Assembly (NCBI GenBank): GCA_050250575.1
Contig: JBFWOJ010000013.1
Location: 48,802 to 112,801, forward strand
Reading direction: 5' to 3'
DNA from: SHVO01 sp050250575
Lineage (GTDB): Bacteria; Pseudomonadota; Alphaproteobacteria; Rhodospirillales; Rhodospirillaceae
Length of the DNA stretch: 64,000 nucleotides
The translations under genes and the position numbers were made by a program. Positions 10,438-18,556 of this stretch are shown here, piece after piece. Each line of letters starts with the position of its first letter. Position 1 is the first letter of the stretch. The notes below the pieces were generated by a model. That model was given only the letters and a program-made list of their open reading frames with translations, was not told the origin of the DNA and did not search any database.

Positions 10438-11630
10438 AAACGATCCACGTCTTTACCGTCGCGGCTGCCAATTATCTGCCCAAAGCGCGTGTCCTTTTGA
10501 CTTCGCTGCGGCGGCAGCACCCGGACTGGCGCCTGCATTTTGCCGTTTGCGACGCTCCGCCGCCGGCCGAGGCGCTCGCGGGTCTGGGCGCGGACGAGGT
10601 CCATCAGCTCGACTCCCTCGAGATCCCCAATCTCAGGCGCTGGGCCTTCTGCCATTCGCTGATCGAGCTCGCCACGGCGATCAAGCCGTTCGTCCTGAAG
10701 AAGTTGCTCGCGCGGGCCGACTGCGCAGCGGCCGTCTACCTCGACCCCGACATCGCCGTCCTCTCGCCGATGTCCGACGTTGAAGACGCCCTTCATGCCG
10801 CCGACATTGTTCTGACGCCGCATCTCACCGATCCCGAACGCGCCGTGCCGGGGATCGTCGCGAACGAGATCTCGACCATGCAGCACGGCATCTACAATCT
10901 CGGTTTCATTGGCGTTGCCGCGCGCGATGAAGGGCGCCGGTTTGCCGCCTGGTGGTCCGAGCGCACCTATAGATACTGCCGCGAGGATATCCCCGACGGC
11001 ATCTATACCGATCAGCGCTGGGTCGACTTTGCGCCGGCTTTTTTCGACAAAGTGAAAGTGTTGCGCACACCCGGCCTTAATGCCGCGCCATGGAATCTGC
11101 CGAACCGGAATATGGCCGGCGGGTTTGAACGCGGTTTTACGGTGAATGGCCAGCCGCTCGTGTTCTTCCACTTCAGCCAGCTCGGCGTTATGCCCGATGC
11201 CCGCACCACGGGCGGCCAGTCGGCTGCGGCGGAATTGGTGGAATGGTACCGCCGTGAGACCATGCCCACGGCCGGCGAAAAGGCAGTTTCCGCACATTAC
11301 GCGTATGACCGGTTTGCCGACGGCTCACCGATTGCCGCGGAGCAGCGCCTTGTCTACCGTGCGCGACCTGACGTCCAACGCGCCCATCCCGATCCGTTTG
11401 CACATGGGGACGGCAGCTATGCCGCCTGGTGGAAGGCCCACGCCCGCACAGAGTATCCGCGCCTGTTCAATCCGGCGACGAAGCCCGCCGAGATGCAGCA
11501 GCTGCAGGCCTTCCTTACCTATCGCCGCGACGGCGAGGATATCGTCGGCGATGACGCAGTGGCGCCGGCGGCCGTATACGGCGGCGCAATGTCTAAGGTG
11601 GCCAGTTTCATTCGCAAGATCGCGCGCTAG
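10434..11630 (+). CDS. Putative glycosyltransferase (GT-A fold, DxD motif)
   Basis: A 398-residue protein whose N-terminus (IHVFTVAAANYLPKARVLL) and central YLDPDIAVL segment, with a DxD pair at Asp104/Asp106, fit a GT-A glycosyltransferase. DxD normally coordinates the metal and nucleotide sugar. A later QRWVDFAP / NAAPWNLPNR region is typical of large cytoplasmic transferases of this sort. The gene is coupled to the methyltransferase/PIG-L fusion by a 4-bp overlap. The stop codon is shared in opposite orientation with tspO through a CTAG. Donor and acceptor are unknown. Confidence 0.78.
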   Translation: MKTIHVFTVAAANYLPKARVLLTSLRRQHPDWRLHFAVCDAPPPAEALAGLGADEVHQLDSLEIPNLRRWAFCHSLIELATAIKPFVLKKLLARADCAAAVYLDPDIAVLSPMSDVEDALHAADIVLTPHLTDPERAVPGIVANEISTMQHGIYNLGFIGVAARDEGRRFAAWWSERTYRYCREDIPDGIYTDQRWVDFAPAFFDKVKVLRTPGLNAAPWNLPNRNMAGGFERGFTVNGQPLVFFHFSQLGVMPDARTTGGQSAAAELVEWYRRETMPTAGEKAVSAHYAYDRFADGSPIAAEQRLVYRARPDVQRAHPDPFAHGDGSYAAWWKAHARTEYPRLFNPATKPAEMQQLQAFLTYRRDGEDIVGDDAVAPAAVYGGAMSKVASFIRKIAR

Positions 11631-12115
11631 TTCAGCACCCAGATGGATGCATTGAGGACTCCCGCGAACGTCACCCACGCCAGGTAAGGGGCAAGCAGAA
11701 GTCCTGCGATCCTATCGTGCCTCCAAAAGGCGATAAGCGTAGCGGCGATGGCGATCCATAAGAACGCAAGCTCGACCAGTGCCGCTCCGACCCGCTGCAG
11801 GCCGAAAAAAATACCCGACCAGGCCAGGTTCAATGCAAGCTGCAGCGCGTAAAGGGCGTAGGCGCGGCGATCGGAAAAGCCGATCCGCCGCCAGATCCGC
11901 CATCCGGACAGCGCGATCATTACGTAAAGTGTCGTCCAAACCGGCGCGAAAACGCCGTTGGGCGGGTTGAAAGACGGTTTGTTGAGGTCCGCATACCAGC
12001 TGCCGACACTGCGGAACGTGGCAAGAGAACCCAGGGCGGATACCGCAAAACAGACGGCGAGAAAGCCGAACAGGGCAGCAGCGCTACCGGCAAGTGATGG
12101 CGGCCGAGGGCTCAT
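11627..12115 (-). CDS. tspO: TspO/MBR family membrane protein
   Basis: A 162-residue protein with five hydrophobic helices and the family's Trp/Pro-rich signatures: WYADLNKPSFNPPNGVFAPVW in the first loop region, NLAWSGIFFGLQ in the third helix, and LAPYLAWVTFAGVLN at the end. TspO binds porphyrins and cholesterol-like ligands and modulates tetrapyrrole-linked regulation in alphaproteobacteria. It overlaps the upstream response-regulator gene by 4 bp, so the two are co-transcribed. A ferrochelatase gene lies about 3 kb away but on a separate unit. Confidence 0.92.
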   Translation of the reverse strand: MSPRPPSLAGSAAALFGFLAVCFAVSALGSLATFRSVGSWYADLNKPSFNPPNGVFAPVWTTLYVMIALSGWRIWRRIGFSDRRAYALYALQLALNLAWSGIFFGLQRVGAALVELAFLWIAIAATLIAFWRHDRIAGLLLAPYLAWVTFAGVLNASIWVLN

Positions 12116-12594
12116 CCCGCAGGCGGAAGCTGTACCTGTTTATACCGCGCGAAATCGATCTTGATGGCGCGCTTGCGGCCTTGCGTGATCGCCGCACGCA
12201 GTTTTTGCGGCGTCACCGGTTTCACAAGGTAACCCGACACATCGAGCTGCGCTGCCACGGCCACGGTGTCGTGTTCGCCCGACGCCGTGAGCAGGACGAA
12301 ACAGGCGTCGGGACGCACCGATTGCACTTGGCCCGTGCGCACGACCCACAAGAGTTCCAGGCCCGTACCTTGCGCCATCTGGTAGTCGCACAGGATGACG
12401 TCGATCACACGTGGGCTCGTGTGCATCTTCTCGAACGCATCGCGCCCGCTGTTGGCGCGTGTCACGTGAACGACGCCGATGGACTTCAGCAATGCTTGAA
12501 CAAGATCCAAGAACGCATTGTCGTCGTCGACAATAAACACATGGAGATTGTCGAGGCGTTCGTGTTCTGCTGGGACGCTCTGTTCGGGAGCCAT
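12112..12594 (-). CDS. Single-domain response regulator (CheY-like)
   Basis: A 160-residue stand-alone receiver with the acidic pocket DDD at 23-25, phospho-Asp70 (VILCDYQMAQG), Thr in LLTASGE and Lys in LVKPVTP. A short C-terminal tail of about 25 residues carries no DNA-binding or output domain. It may act as a phosphate shuttle or by protein contact. It is divergently arranged with a CHASE3 hybrid kinase that has an HPt domain, a likely phospho-donor. The gene overlaps tspO by 4 bp. Confidence 0.9.
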   Translation of the reverse strand: MAPEQSVPAEHERLDNLHVFIVDDDNAFLDLVQALLKSIGVVHVTRANSGRDAFEKMHTSPRVIDVILCDYQMAQGTGLELLWVVRTGQVQSVRPDACFVLLTASGEHDTVAVAAQLDVSGYLVKPVTPQKLRAAITQGRKRAIKIDFARYKQVQLPPAG

Positions 12595-12730
12595 GGGTCC
12601 GTCAGGTCCGCGTTAGGCCCGAAATCCATCACAGAACGGCACGGCTGGCAATTGCTAAATAAGTGGAGCGCCTTGTTTTTATTAAGGTTTATAGCGATTT
12701 ACGGGGTCTGCTAAAGTCCTGCGCGCCCGC

Positions 12731-15001
12731 ATGGATCGTGTCATGAACCAGCTCCCGGAAACGCGTGAAAACGCGGTCGGTGTCGACCGGTTGCCGGTCA
12801 ACGCGCGCCTCTTGGTGGTCTCCTTCATTCTTCTGGTGCTCGTCATTGGCGCCGCTGTGTGGGGCGAGATCCAGGCGAGCCGCTATGCCGACGAAGCATT
12901 CGAAATTCAGCGCCGCGAACTCGAAACCGTGCGCATGCTGTCGTTGTTGCAGGATACCGAAACGGGTCAGCGCGGCTACCTGCTCACGGAAGATGAGGCC
13001 TTCCTGCAGCCTTATGAAGCCGCGATCGCCGCGATCGCCGAACTGCGCGAGCGCTTCAAGACGCTCGTCATCGACGACACGGCGGCCCAGAGCCGCGCTG
13101 AGCGGCTCGACCAGCTGATCTCGGAGCGGCTGGCCATCCTCCGCTCGACGCTCGAACTTCACGAAAAAGGCCAGCACGCCGCTGCCGTCGAACTGGTCAA
13201 GAGCGGAGAGGGCAGGAAACGTATGGACGAGATCAGGGAAATCCTGGCGGACATCAACGGCGCGCGCGAGAAGGCGCTCGCGGCCCAGCAGGATCGCTTG
13301 CGGCGCACGACCTTCCTCGTACGCATCGCCGAGGTTTTCGGCGTCCTCGTTCTTGTTCTTACGGCGGTTGCGATTTTTCGTCAGGCGGCGATCACGCATG
13401 AAGCGCAGCGGCGCATACGCGAAACCCAGGCCGCGGCGGTCTCGGCCGCCACGACTGCGAACCGCGCCAAATCCGCGTTCCTGGCCACCATGAGCCACGA
13501 ACTGCGAACGCCCATGACAGCGATTATCGGCATGTGCGACCTCTTGCTCGCCGGAAAACAGAGTCCGGATGAACGTCAGGTCACGCAGCTGCTTGCGCGC
13601 AACGCTCAATCGCTCTTGCGTCTGCTCAACGACATCCTCGACCTCTCCAAGATCGAAGCGGGCCGACTGACCTTGGAATCCGCGGACTTCCGGCTGTCGG
13701 CTATTCTGGAAGAGGTGGAGTCCCTGTTCGGTCCCGTTGCGAGCCAGAAAGGCTTGGTGCTCAAAGTCGCCGGCAATGGCGGACCTGCAGACGTTTTCCG
13801 CGGCGATGCGAAACGATTGCAGCAGGTCCTCGTCAATCTGGTCGGCAATGCAATCAAATTCACGACCAGCGGCCGCGTCGCGGTCTCCAACCGGCAATCG
13901 CGCGCTGACGACGGCCGTACCCTTCTGGAGATCGAAGTCGAGGACACCGGCGAAGGCATTTCAGCCGAGGCCATGCAGCGCCTGTTTCGCGAGTTCGAAC
14001 AGGAAGACGTTTCCACATCACGCCGTTACGGCGGCAGCGGTCTGGGACTCAGCATATCCAAGCGCATCATCGAAGCCATGGGTGGCTCCATCGGTGCGAC
14101 GAGCGTCAAGGGCCGCGGTTCGTGCTTTTATTTCTCGTTACCGTTGTCGGTCGGCGATGCGGCGAACGTGATTGCACGCCAGTCGGCGTCAAGCGTCGAG
14201 GCCGGGCGCAAGCTTGACGGCCTATCGCTCCACATCTTGTTGGCCGAAGACACGCCTGCGACGCAATTTCTCGTCAAGCGGATGCTCTCGCTCTGGGGCC
14301 ACAGCGTGACAACGGCCGCCGACGGCGAGGAAGCCGTCCGACTCGCCAACGGCAGACGTTGGGACATCATCCTCATGGATATGCAGATGCCGGTCATGGA
14401 CGGACCCCAGGCGACGCGGCAGATCCGTGGCGGCGGTGGACCGTCCGCGCATGTTCCGATTGTTGCATTGACCGCCGACGCCGTAGTCGAGAATCGCCAT
14501 GCTTATCTCGACGCGGGGTGCAATCTCGTCGTGACCAAGCCGATCAATTGGGGCGAACTCGCCGACAGCATTGCCACCGTGCTGGGGCGCGGTGCCGGGC
14601 CCCACCAGGCCGCCGCGACGGCTTCGCCGGAGCATGAAATATCCTGGCGCGAGGTGCCGCTCCTTAACCGGGCCTTGCTCGCGGAGCTGAAGGAATCTCT
14701 CGGCGGAGACACGCTTTCCTCGCTTGCCGCGTCCGCCATCGAAAACATCAAGCACTATGCCGGCGAGCTGCAACGCCACCTGGCGGCGCACGACCACCCG
14801 ATGGCGATGCGGCTTGCCCATCAGATCAAGGGCGCAAGCGCCCAAATTGGCGCCGAGCGGGCCGCTGCGCTTGCACGCGTTGTCGAAACGCGGTGCAAAG
14901 CGAATGAAGATGCATCGGAAGCGGCGGGCCAATTGGACATCTGCTTGAAGGAATCCGCCGCGGCTCTGGAAACCTATTTCGCGCGCGGGGCGGCAAGATG
15001 A
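12731..15001 (+). CDS. CHASE3-domain hybrid histidine kinase with receiver and HPt
   Basis: A complete 756-residue membrane kinase. TM1 is at about 26-46, a periplasmic CHASE3 domain at 50-190 (DTETGQRGYLLT signature), and TM2 at 195-217. HisKA has His256 (MSHELRTPMTA). The HATPase shows DTGEGI and GGSGLGLSISK. A receiver carries Asp550 (LMDMQMPVMDGP), and a C-terminal HPt has His697 (LAHQIKGASAQIG). This supports a full His-Asp-His relay to an external response regulator, and the divergent single-domain regulator at 12112 is the obvious candidate. A second in-frame ATG lies four codons downstream. The stop overlaps the next gene by 4 bp. Confidence 0.93.
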   Translation: MDRVMNQLPETRENAVGVDRLPVNARLLVVSFILLVLVIGAAVWGEIQASRYADEAFEIQRRELETVRMLSLLQDTETGQRGYLLTEDEAFLQPYEAAIAAIAELRERFKTLVIDDTAAQSRAERLDQLISERLAILRSTLELHEKGQHAAAVELVKSGEGRKRMDEIREILADINGAREKALAAQQDRLRRTTFLVRIAEVFGVLVLVLTAVAIFRQAAITHEAQRRIRETQAAAVSAATTANRAKSAFLATMSHELRTPMTAIIGMCDLLLAGKQSPDERQVTQLLARNAQSLLRLLNDILDLSKIEAGRLTLESADFRLSAILEEVESLFGPVASQKGLVLKVAGNGGPADVFRGDAKRLQQVLVNLVGNAIKFTTSGRVAVSNRQSRADDGRTLLEIEVEDTGEGISAEAMQRLFREFEQEDVSTSRRYGGSGLGLSISKRIIEAMGGSIGATSVKGRGSCFYFSLPLSVGDAANVIARQSASSVEAGRKLDGLSLHILLAEDTPATQFLVKRMLSLWGHSVTTAADGEEAVRLANGRRWDIILMDMQMPVMDGPQATRQIRGGGGPSAHVPIVALTADAVVENRHAYLDAGCNLVVTKPINWGELADSIATVLGRGAGPHQAAATASPEHEISWREVPLLNRALLAELKESLGGDTLSSLAASAIENIKHYAGELQRHLAAHDHPMAMRLAHQIKGASAQIGAERAAALARVVETRCKANEDASEAAGQLDICLKESAAALETYFARGAAR

Positions 15002-15351
15002 GCACGCGCCGCGTGGTCGTCTACGGTATCAAGAACTGCGACACGATGAAGAAGGCGCGCGCCTGGCTCCAGGCGCGCCAAGTTGCGTACGAATTCCACG
15101 ACTATAAGACCGCCGGCATCACGCGCGGCCTCTTGACGCGCTGGGTCGAGGCGGCCGGCTGGGAAGCTCTTTTGAATCGCGCTGGAACCACCTTCCGCAA
15201 GCTTCCCGACAGGGACAAGGAAGCAATCACCGAATCGAAGGCGATCGGGTTGATGTTGGCCCAGCCTTCGATGATCAAGCGGCCGGTGCTGGAGGTGGAC
15301 GGTCGCCTGCTCATCGGTTTTAAGCCCGGGGAATACGAAAAGCAGTTCTAG
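14998..15351 (+). CDS. ArsC/Spx-family thioredoxin-fold protein
   Basis: A 117-residue protein of the YffB/Spx-like ArsC group. The active loop is YGIKNCDTMKKA with Cys14, and the partner region IKRPVLEVDGRLLIGF is conserved. Only one cysteine is present in the active loop, so it depends on an external thiol. The family includes glutathione-dependent reductases, but no true arsenate-resistance neighbours are seen. It is translated with the upstream kinase through an ATGA overlap. Confidence 0.88.
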   Translation: MSTRRVVVYGIKNCDTMKKARAWLQARQVAYEFHDYKTAGITRGLLTRWVEAAGWEALLNRAGTTFRKLPDRDKEAITESKAIGLMLAQPSMIKRPVLEVDGRLLIGFKPGEYEKQF

Positions 15352-15525
15352 CCCGCCGTTTCTCGCCGCCTCACATGCCGCGCCGCAAGGCGTTCTGCGA
15401 GAAGGCCGAAAAGCCGCGCGGCAACTACGGTCGGCCTTGGCATCTTTTTCATCCGCCCCGCGTTGACAAAGCCCGCCGGTCCCTACTTTATTCGCTCATT
15501 CGATTTCGAAGAAAACGAGCCTGCG

Positions 15526-16227
15526 ATGTCCGACACTATGCAAATCTGGGATCCGCGCGGGGCGCCGGTCAGTCCCCATTTGGACATCGCCCAGGCCCTC
15601 CTGCCGCTGAAAGAGTCCGAGATTCTCAGCATCACGAACGGCGGGGGCGACATCGCCCCGGCCATTGCCGCCGCCATCAAGTCCGCCACCGTCACCGTCC
15701 TCGACACGGAAGGGGCCACCGATGACCCCCCGCCTTTGTCCAATCTCATTTTCAAGCAAGGGGAAAGCGATCGCATTCCAGCCGAGGACGAGAGCTTCGA
15801 CATCGTCATGGTCAACGGCGTCTTGTCCCGTGTCGCCGACGACCGCCGTGTATCGACGCTGCGCGAGGTCCGGCGCGTCCTGCGCCCGGGCGGTCTTGCC
15901 TATGTCGCCGAACCCGCGCCGGGCGGGGCCTTCAACGAGATCACGCGGGTGTTCAAGGACGAGAAACAGGCGCGGCTCGCGGCGTTCGAGCTGATCAAGG
16001 ACACGGTGGCTTCCGGCGGAATGGCGCTGGTTTCTCAGAAATTCTTTCAAATGCCGCTTATCCTCGCCGACTTTGCCGGCGTCGAGCGCGGATACATACC
16101 GGCGGATGTGCGCATGACCGGCGCGCAAAAGTCCGAAGCGCAGAAGAAATTCGATCGCCACAAGGGGCCGAAGGGCGCCTCGTTCCAGGTGCCGATGCGG
16201 GTCGATCTGCTGCGCAAATCCGACTAA
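15526..16227 (+). CDS. Class I SAM-dependent methyltransferase-like protein
   Basis: A 233-residue protein with a methyltransferase type 11-like core. FDIVMVNGVLSRV (residues 87-99) followed by LREVRRVLRPGGLAYVAEP matches post-motif I and motif III. Motif I is atypical (LSITNGGGDIAPA instead of the usual acidic-x-GxGxG), so SAM binding is likely but should be judged cautiously. The ATG at 15526 was chosen because the preceding in-frame sequence is not protein-like. A MOSC gene follows 9 bp downstream. Confidence 0.7.
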   Translation: MSDTMQIWDPRGAPVSPHLDIAQALLPLKESEILSITNGGGDIAPAIAAAIKSATVTVLDTEGATDDPPPLSNLIFKQGESDRIPAEDESFDIVMVNGVLSRVADDRRVSTLREVRRVLRPGGLAYVAEPAPGGAFNEITRVFKDEKQARLAAFELIKDTVASGGMALVSQKFFQMPLILADFAGVERGYIPADVRMTGAQKSEAQKKFDRHKGPKGASFQVPMRVDLLRKSD

Positions 16228-16236
16228 ACTCTGCCC

Positions 16237-16734
16237 ATGTCCCTTCAAGGAGAGCTTCGCGGCATCGCCACCCGCCCGGCCAAACGCGCGGCCATGCGGT
16301 CGCATCGGGCCGCGCTGATCCTTGAGGCCGCGGGCGTCGAGGGCGATTTCGGTCGTCGCCGGGGCCGATCGCAGGTCACGGTCCTCAGTGAGGAAGCCTG
16401 GCGCGCAGCCTGCGATGAACTCGGCGCGGTGTTGCCCTGGACGATGCGGCGCGCCAATATTCTGGTCTCCAAAATCCCGCTCGCGCCGCTGGCAGGTTCG
16501 CGGATGACGATCGGCGAAGTGATTCTCGAAGTGACCGGTGAAACCGATCCCTGTCATCGCATGGACGAAGCCCACGCCGGTCTTCGCCGGGCCCTCGCGC
16601 CGCAGGGTCGCGGCGGGGTCCGCTGCCGCATCTTGCGCGGCGGCCGCATTGCCGTGGGCGATGCGCTCTCCTGGCAGCCGGCGATGGAGGATCTCTTCGA
16701 CCCTCCCGAAGCACCGCGTTCCGCGGAAGCCTAA
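16237..16734 (+). CDS. MOSC-domain protein
   Basis: A 165-residue single MOSC domain, related to the C-terminal domain of molybdenum cofactor sulfurase and to YiiM. Characteristic segments are GVEGDFGRRRGRSQVTVLS, RRANILVSKIPL and the Cys-bearing TGETDPCHRMDEA. MOSC proteins bind sulfur or molybdenum cofactor and support hydroxylamine-type reductions. The gene follows the methyltransferase by 9 bp and overlaps the convergent DUF2794 gene by 4 bp. Confidence 0.88.
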   Translation: MSLQGELRGIATRPAKRAAMRSHRAALILEAAGVEGDFGRRRGRSQVTVLSEEAWRAACDELGAVLPWTMRRANILVSKIPLAPLAGSRMTIGEVILEVTGETDPCHRMDEAHAGLRRALAPQGRGGVRCRILRGGRIAVGDALSWQPAMEDLFDPPEAPRSAEA

Positions 16735-17069
16735 CCGGAAACCAATTTGATGGGCCGGTCGAACACAGTGAGCAGGTCTTCCAAATCCGCGCTCTGCTTG
16801 AGCTTGAAGGCGCGGCTGGTCACGACATAGCGCCGCTCCCCACCCTTCGGCTTGGCCTGTTTCGAGATCACGAACTGCGGCTGCTCTTGGCTCGAGGCAA
16901 AGACCATGAAGCTCGCCGCATCGGCGCCCAGATTGATGGCGTAGTCGCGCCATTCCCCGCGGATCACGCGGCTCGCATACAGGCCAAGCAGGCGATTCAA
17001 TTCAGCTCGCGTGAAATGGAGGTATGGTGCGCGGCGCCGGAAGTCCTTGATGCGAACCACCGCGGACAT
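16731..17069 (-). CDS. DUF2794 family protein
   Basis: A 112-residue protein matching the alphaproteobacterial DUF2794 pattern: YLHFTRAELNRLLGLYASRV, GEWRDYAINLGADAASFMVF and a C-terminal DLEDLLTVFDRPIKLV. The function is unknown and there is no signal or membrane segment. The ATG at 17069 is preferred; an in-frame TTG four codons upstream is possible. The family is a useful taxonomic marker for alphaproteobacteria. The gene converges on the MOSC gene with a 4-bp overlap. Confidence 0.85.
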   Translation of the reverse strand: MSAVVRIKDFRRRAPYLHFTRAELNRLLGLYASRVIRGEWRDYAINLGADAASFMVFASSQEQPQFVISKQAKPKGGERRYVVTSRAFKLKQSADLEDLLTVFDRPIKLVSG

Positions 17070-17193
17070 GATTGCCGTCAAACCGGAACACCATGACGCA
17101 TGACCGTCATCTTTCCAGACCCGGTTCGATCAATCAAGGCCGGATCACGTCGCGTGATGGACGGAGTAGCGCGTGCGCGCGCGATGACGGGCT

Positions 17194-17460
17194 TTACTTG
17201 CCGGAAGAACCCAACTCTTGGTTCCTGCTGATCTCATCTGGCTGATCGAAGCAATTCGGATCGGCCAACGTGTCGTAGCAGTACCTGCTCACCGTCTCGG
17301 CCTCGGGCGGATGGGTCTTGCACGCCACCTGCGTCCCAGGATTGGAGTAATTCGAACAGACAAAGCCGAAAGCCTGGCGCCAGACCGGGTCCGGCTCGCC
17401 CCCGCAGTTGCTCAGAACCAGGGGAGCGGCGCACATCGCCGCGAGGACCGGAATTCGCAT
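17194..17460 (-). CDS. Small Cys-rich exported protein, possible lipoprotein
   Basis: An 88-residue protein with an N-terminal signal-like segment ending at LVLSNCGG. The Cys could be a lipobox Cys, but Asn at the -1 position is unusual. The mature part has six further cysteines, including YCYDTLADPNCF, which suggests disulfides in the periplasm. The ATG at 17460 gives a clean signal peptide. I do not recognise the family. The gene lies upstream of the DUF2794 gene on the same strand. Confidence 0.65.
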   Translation of the reverse strand: MRIPVLAAMCAAPLVLSNCGGEPDPVWRQAFGFVCSNYSNPGTQVACKTHPPEAETVSRYCYDTLADPNCFDQPDEISRNQELGSSGK

Positions 17461-17695
17461 GGGAAAGCCCTTTTGCTCCGACTTTAAGCCGTCTTTCATA
17501 TATCGCCGCGCGCGTTAATAAACCCTTGAAAGCCGGCGCCGCGCGGCGCGGGTGCCGCCGCAAAAAAGCCAGTGTTTTCAGGCGGCTTAGTCTTACATCC
17601 CTTTGAATTGCCTAACCTGTCCCGGTTCTTTATGGTTCCGGCGCATTTTAAAGGTGGAGGGCCAAAAGCGCCTCCGCGAGACGAAGGAGCCCGCC

Positions 17696-18541
17696 TTGAC
17701 CGAAAAGGACGCCAGCCCGGCGCCTGAGCCGAAAAAGAAGAAGCCGGAGAAAGACGTCGAGCTTGACGGCCTGATGGCGGAGATCGAATCCGACCTCCGG
17801 GAGGACGAGCTCAAGCGGGTCTGGAGACGCTACGGCTCCACTTTCGTCACGATCGCAGTGGTTTTCGTCCTCGGTGTGGGCGCTTTCGAAGCTTGGCGCG
17901 CCTACCAGTCGCGCGAGCACAACAAGATCGCCCTGATGTACGACGAGGGCCTCGCCGCCGCCTCGGACAAGCGATACGACGAAGCCAAAGCCAAATTCGC
18001 CGAAGCGGCGAAGTCCGGCGACAAGCCTTATGCCGACCTCGCGCGGCTTACCGACGCCGGCATCAGGGTCGAGCAGAACGATATCGACGGCGCCATCGCG
18101 CTTTACGGCGAACTTGCCGCCGATACAAAAGCCGATCCGCTCTTCCGCGACATGGCTCTGGTCCTCAAGGCGCTGCACAGCGTCGATCGTGACGACCCGA
18201 AAAAACTCGAAGCTGAGCTTGCGCCGCTGACCAAGGCCAGCACGTTCAAGCACTCCGCGATCGAGATCACGGCGCTGCTCGCCGCCAAGCAGGGCGACAC
18301 GGCCCGCGCGGCGCAGCTTGCGCAAAGCCTGATCGACGACCCTGCCGCGCCTCGGAATATGCGCGGCCGCGCCACCGAGCTCGCCGCGCTCTATAAAGCC
18401 GGCGTTGTTCCGGCAAGCCTGCCGCCGCCGGCCCTCGACGCCGGGAAGGCGCCGTCGGTCATGGACCTCGTCGCACCCGCGGCGGAAGCTGAGCCCGAGC
18501 CGGCCCGCCCGGCTGCGAAGCCCGCGCCCGCAAAACCCTAA
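17696..18541 (+). CDS. YfgM-like TPR membrane protein (ancillary to BamB/Sec)
   Basis: A 281-residue protein with a charged N-terminal tail, one membrane span (STFVTIAVVFVLGVGAFEAW) and helical TPR-like repeats beyond it (KRYDEAKAKFAEAAKSGD and following). It has the topology and neighbours of YfgM: bamB follows after 15 bp and then der, as in Escherichia coli. YfgM works with periplasmic chaperones at the Sec translocon. A TTG start at 17696 is chosen because GAAGGAG lies six bases upstream. In-frame GTG (17654) and ATG (17603) starts would add a less protein-like leader. The tail from about 240 is rich in Ala/Pro/Glu. Confidence 0.82.
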   Translation: MTEKDASPAPEPKKKKPEKDVELDGLMAEIESDLREDELKRVWRRYGSTFVTIAVVFVLGVGAFEAWRAYQSREHNKIALMYDEGLAAASDKRYDEAKAKFAEAAKSGDKPYADLARLTDAGIRVEQNDIDGAIALYGELAADTKADPLFRDMALVLKALHSVDRDDPKKLEAELAPLTKASTFKHSAIEITALLAAKQGDTARAAQLAQSLIDDPAAPRNMRGRATELAALYKAGVVPASLPPPALDAGKAPSVMDLVAPAAEAEPEPARPAAKPAPAKP

Positions 18542-18556
18542 TTGTATAGATCCAAG

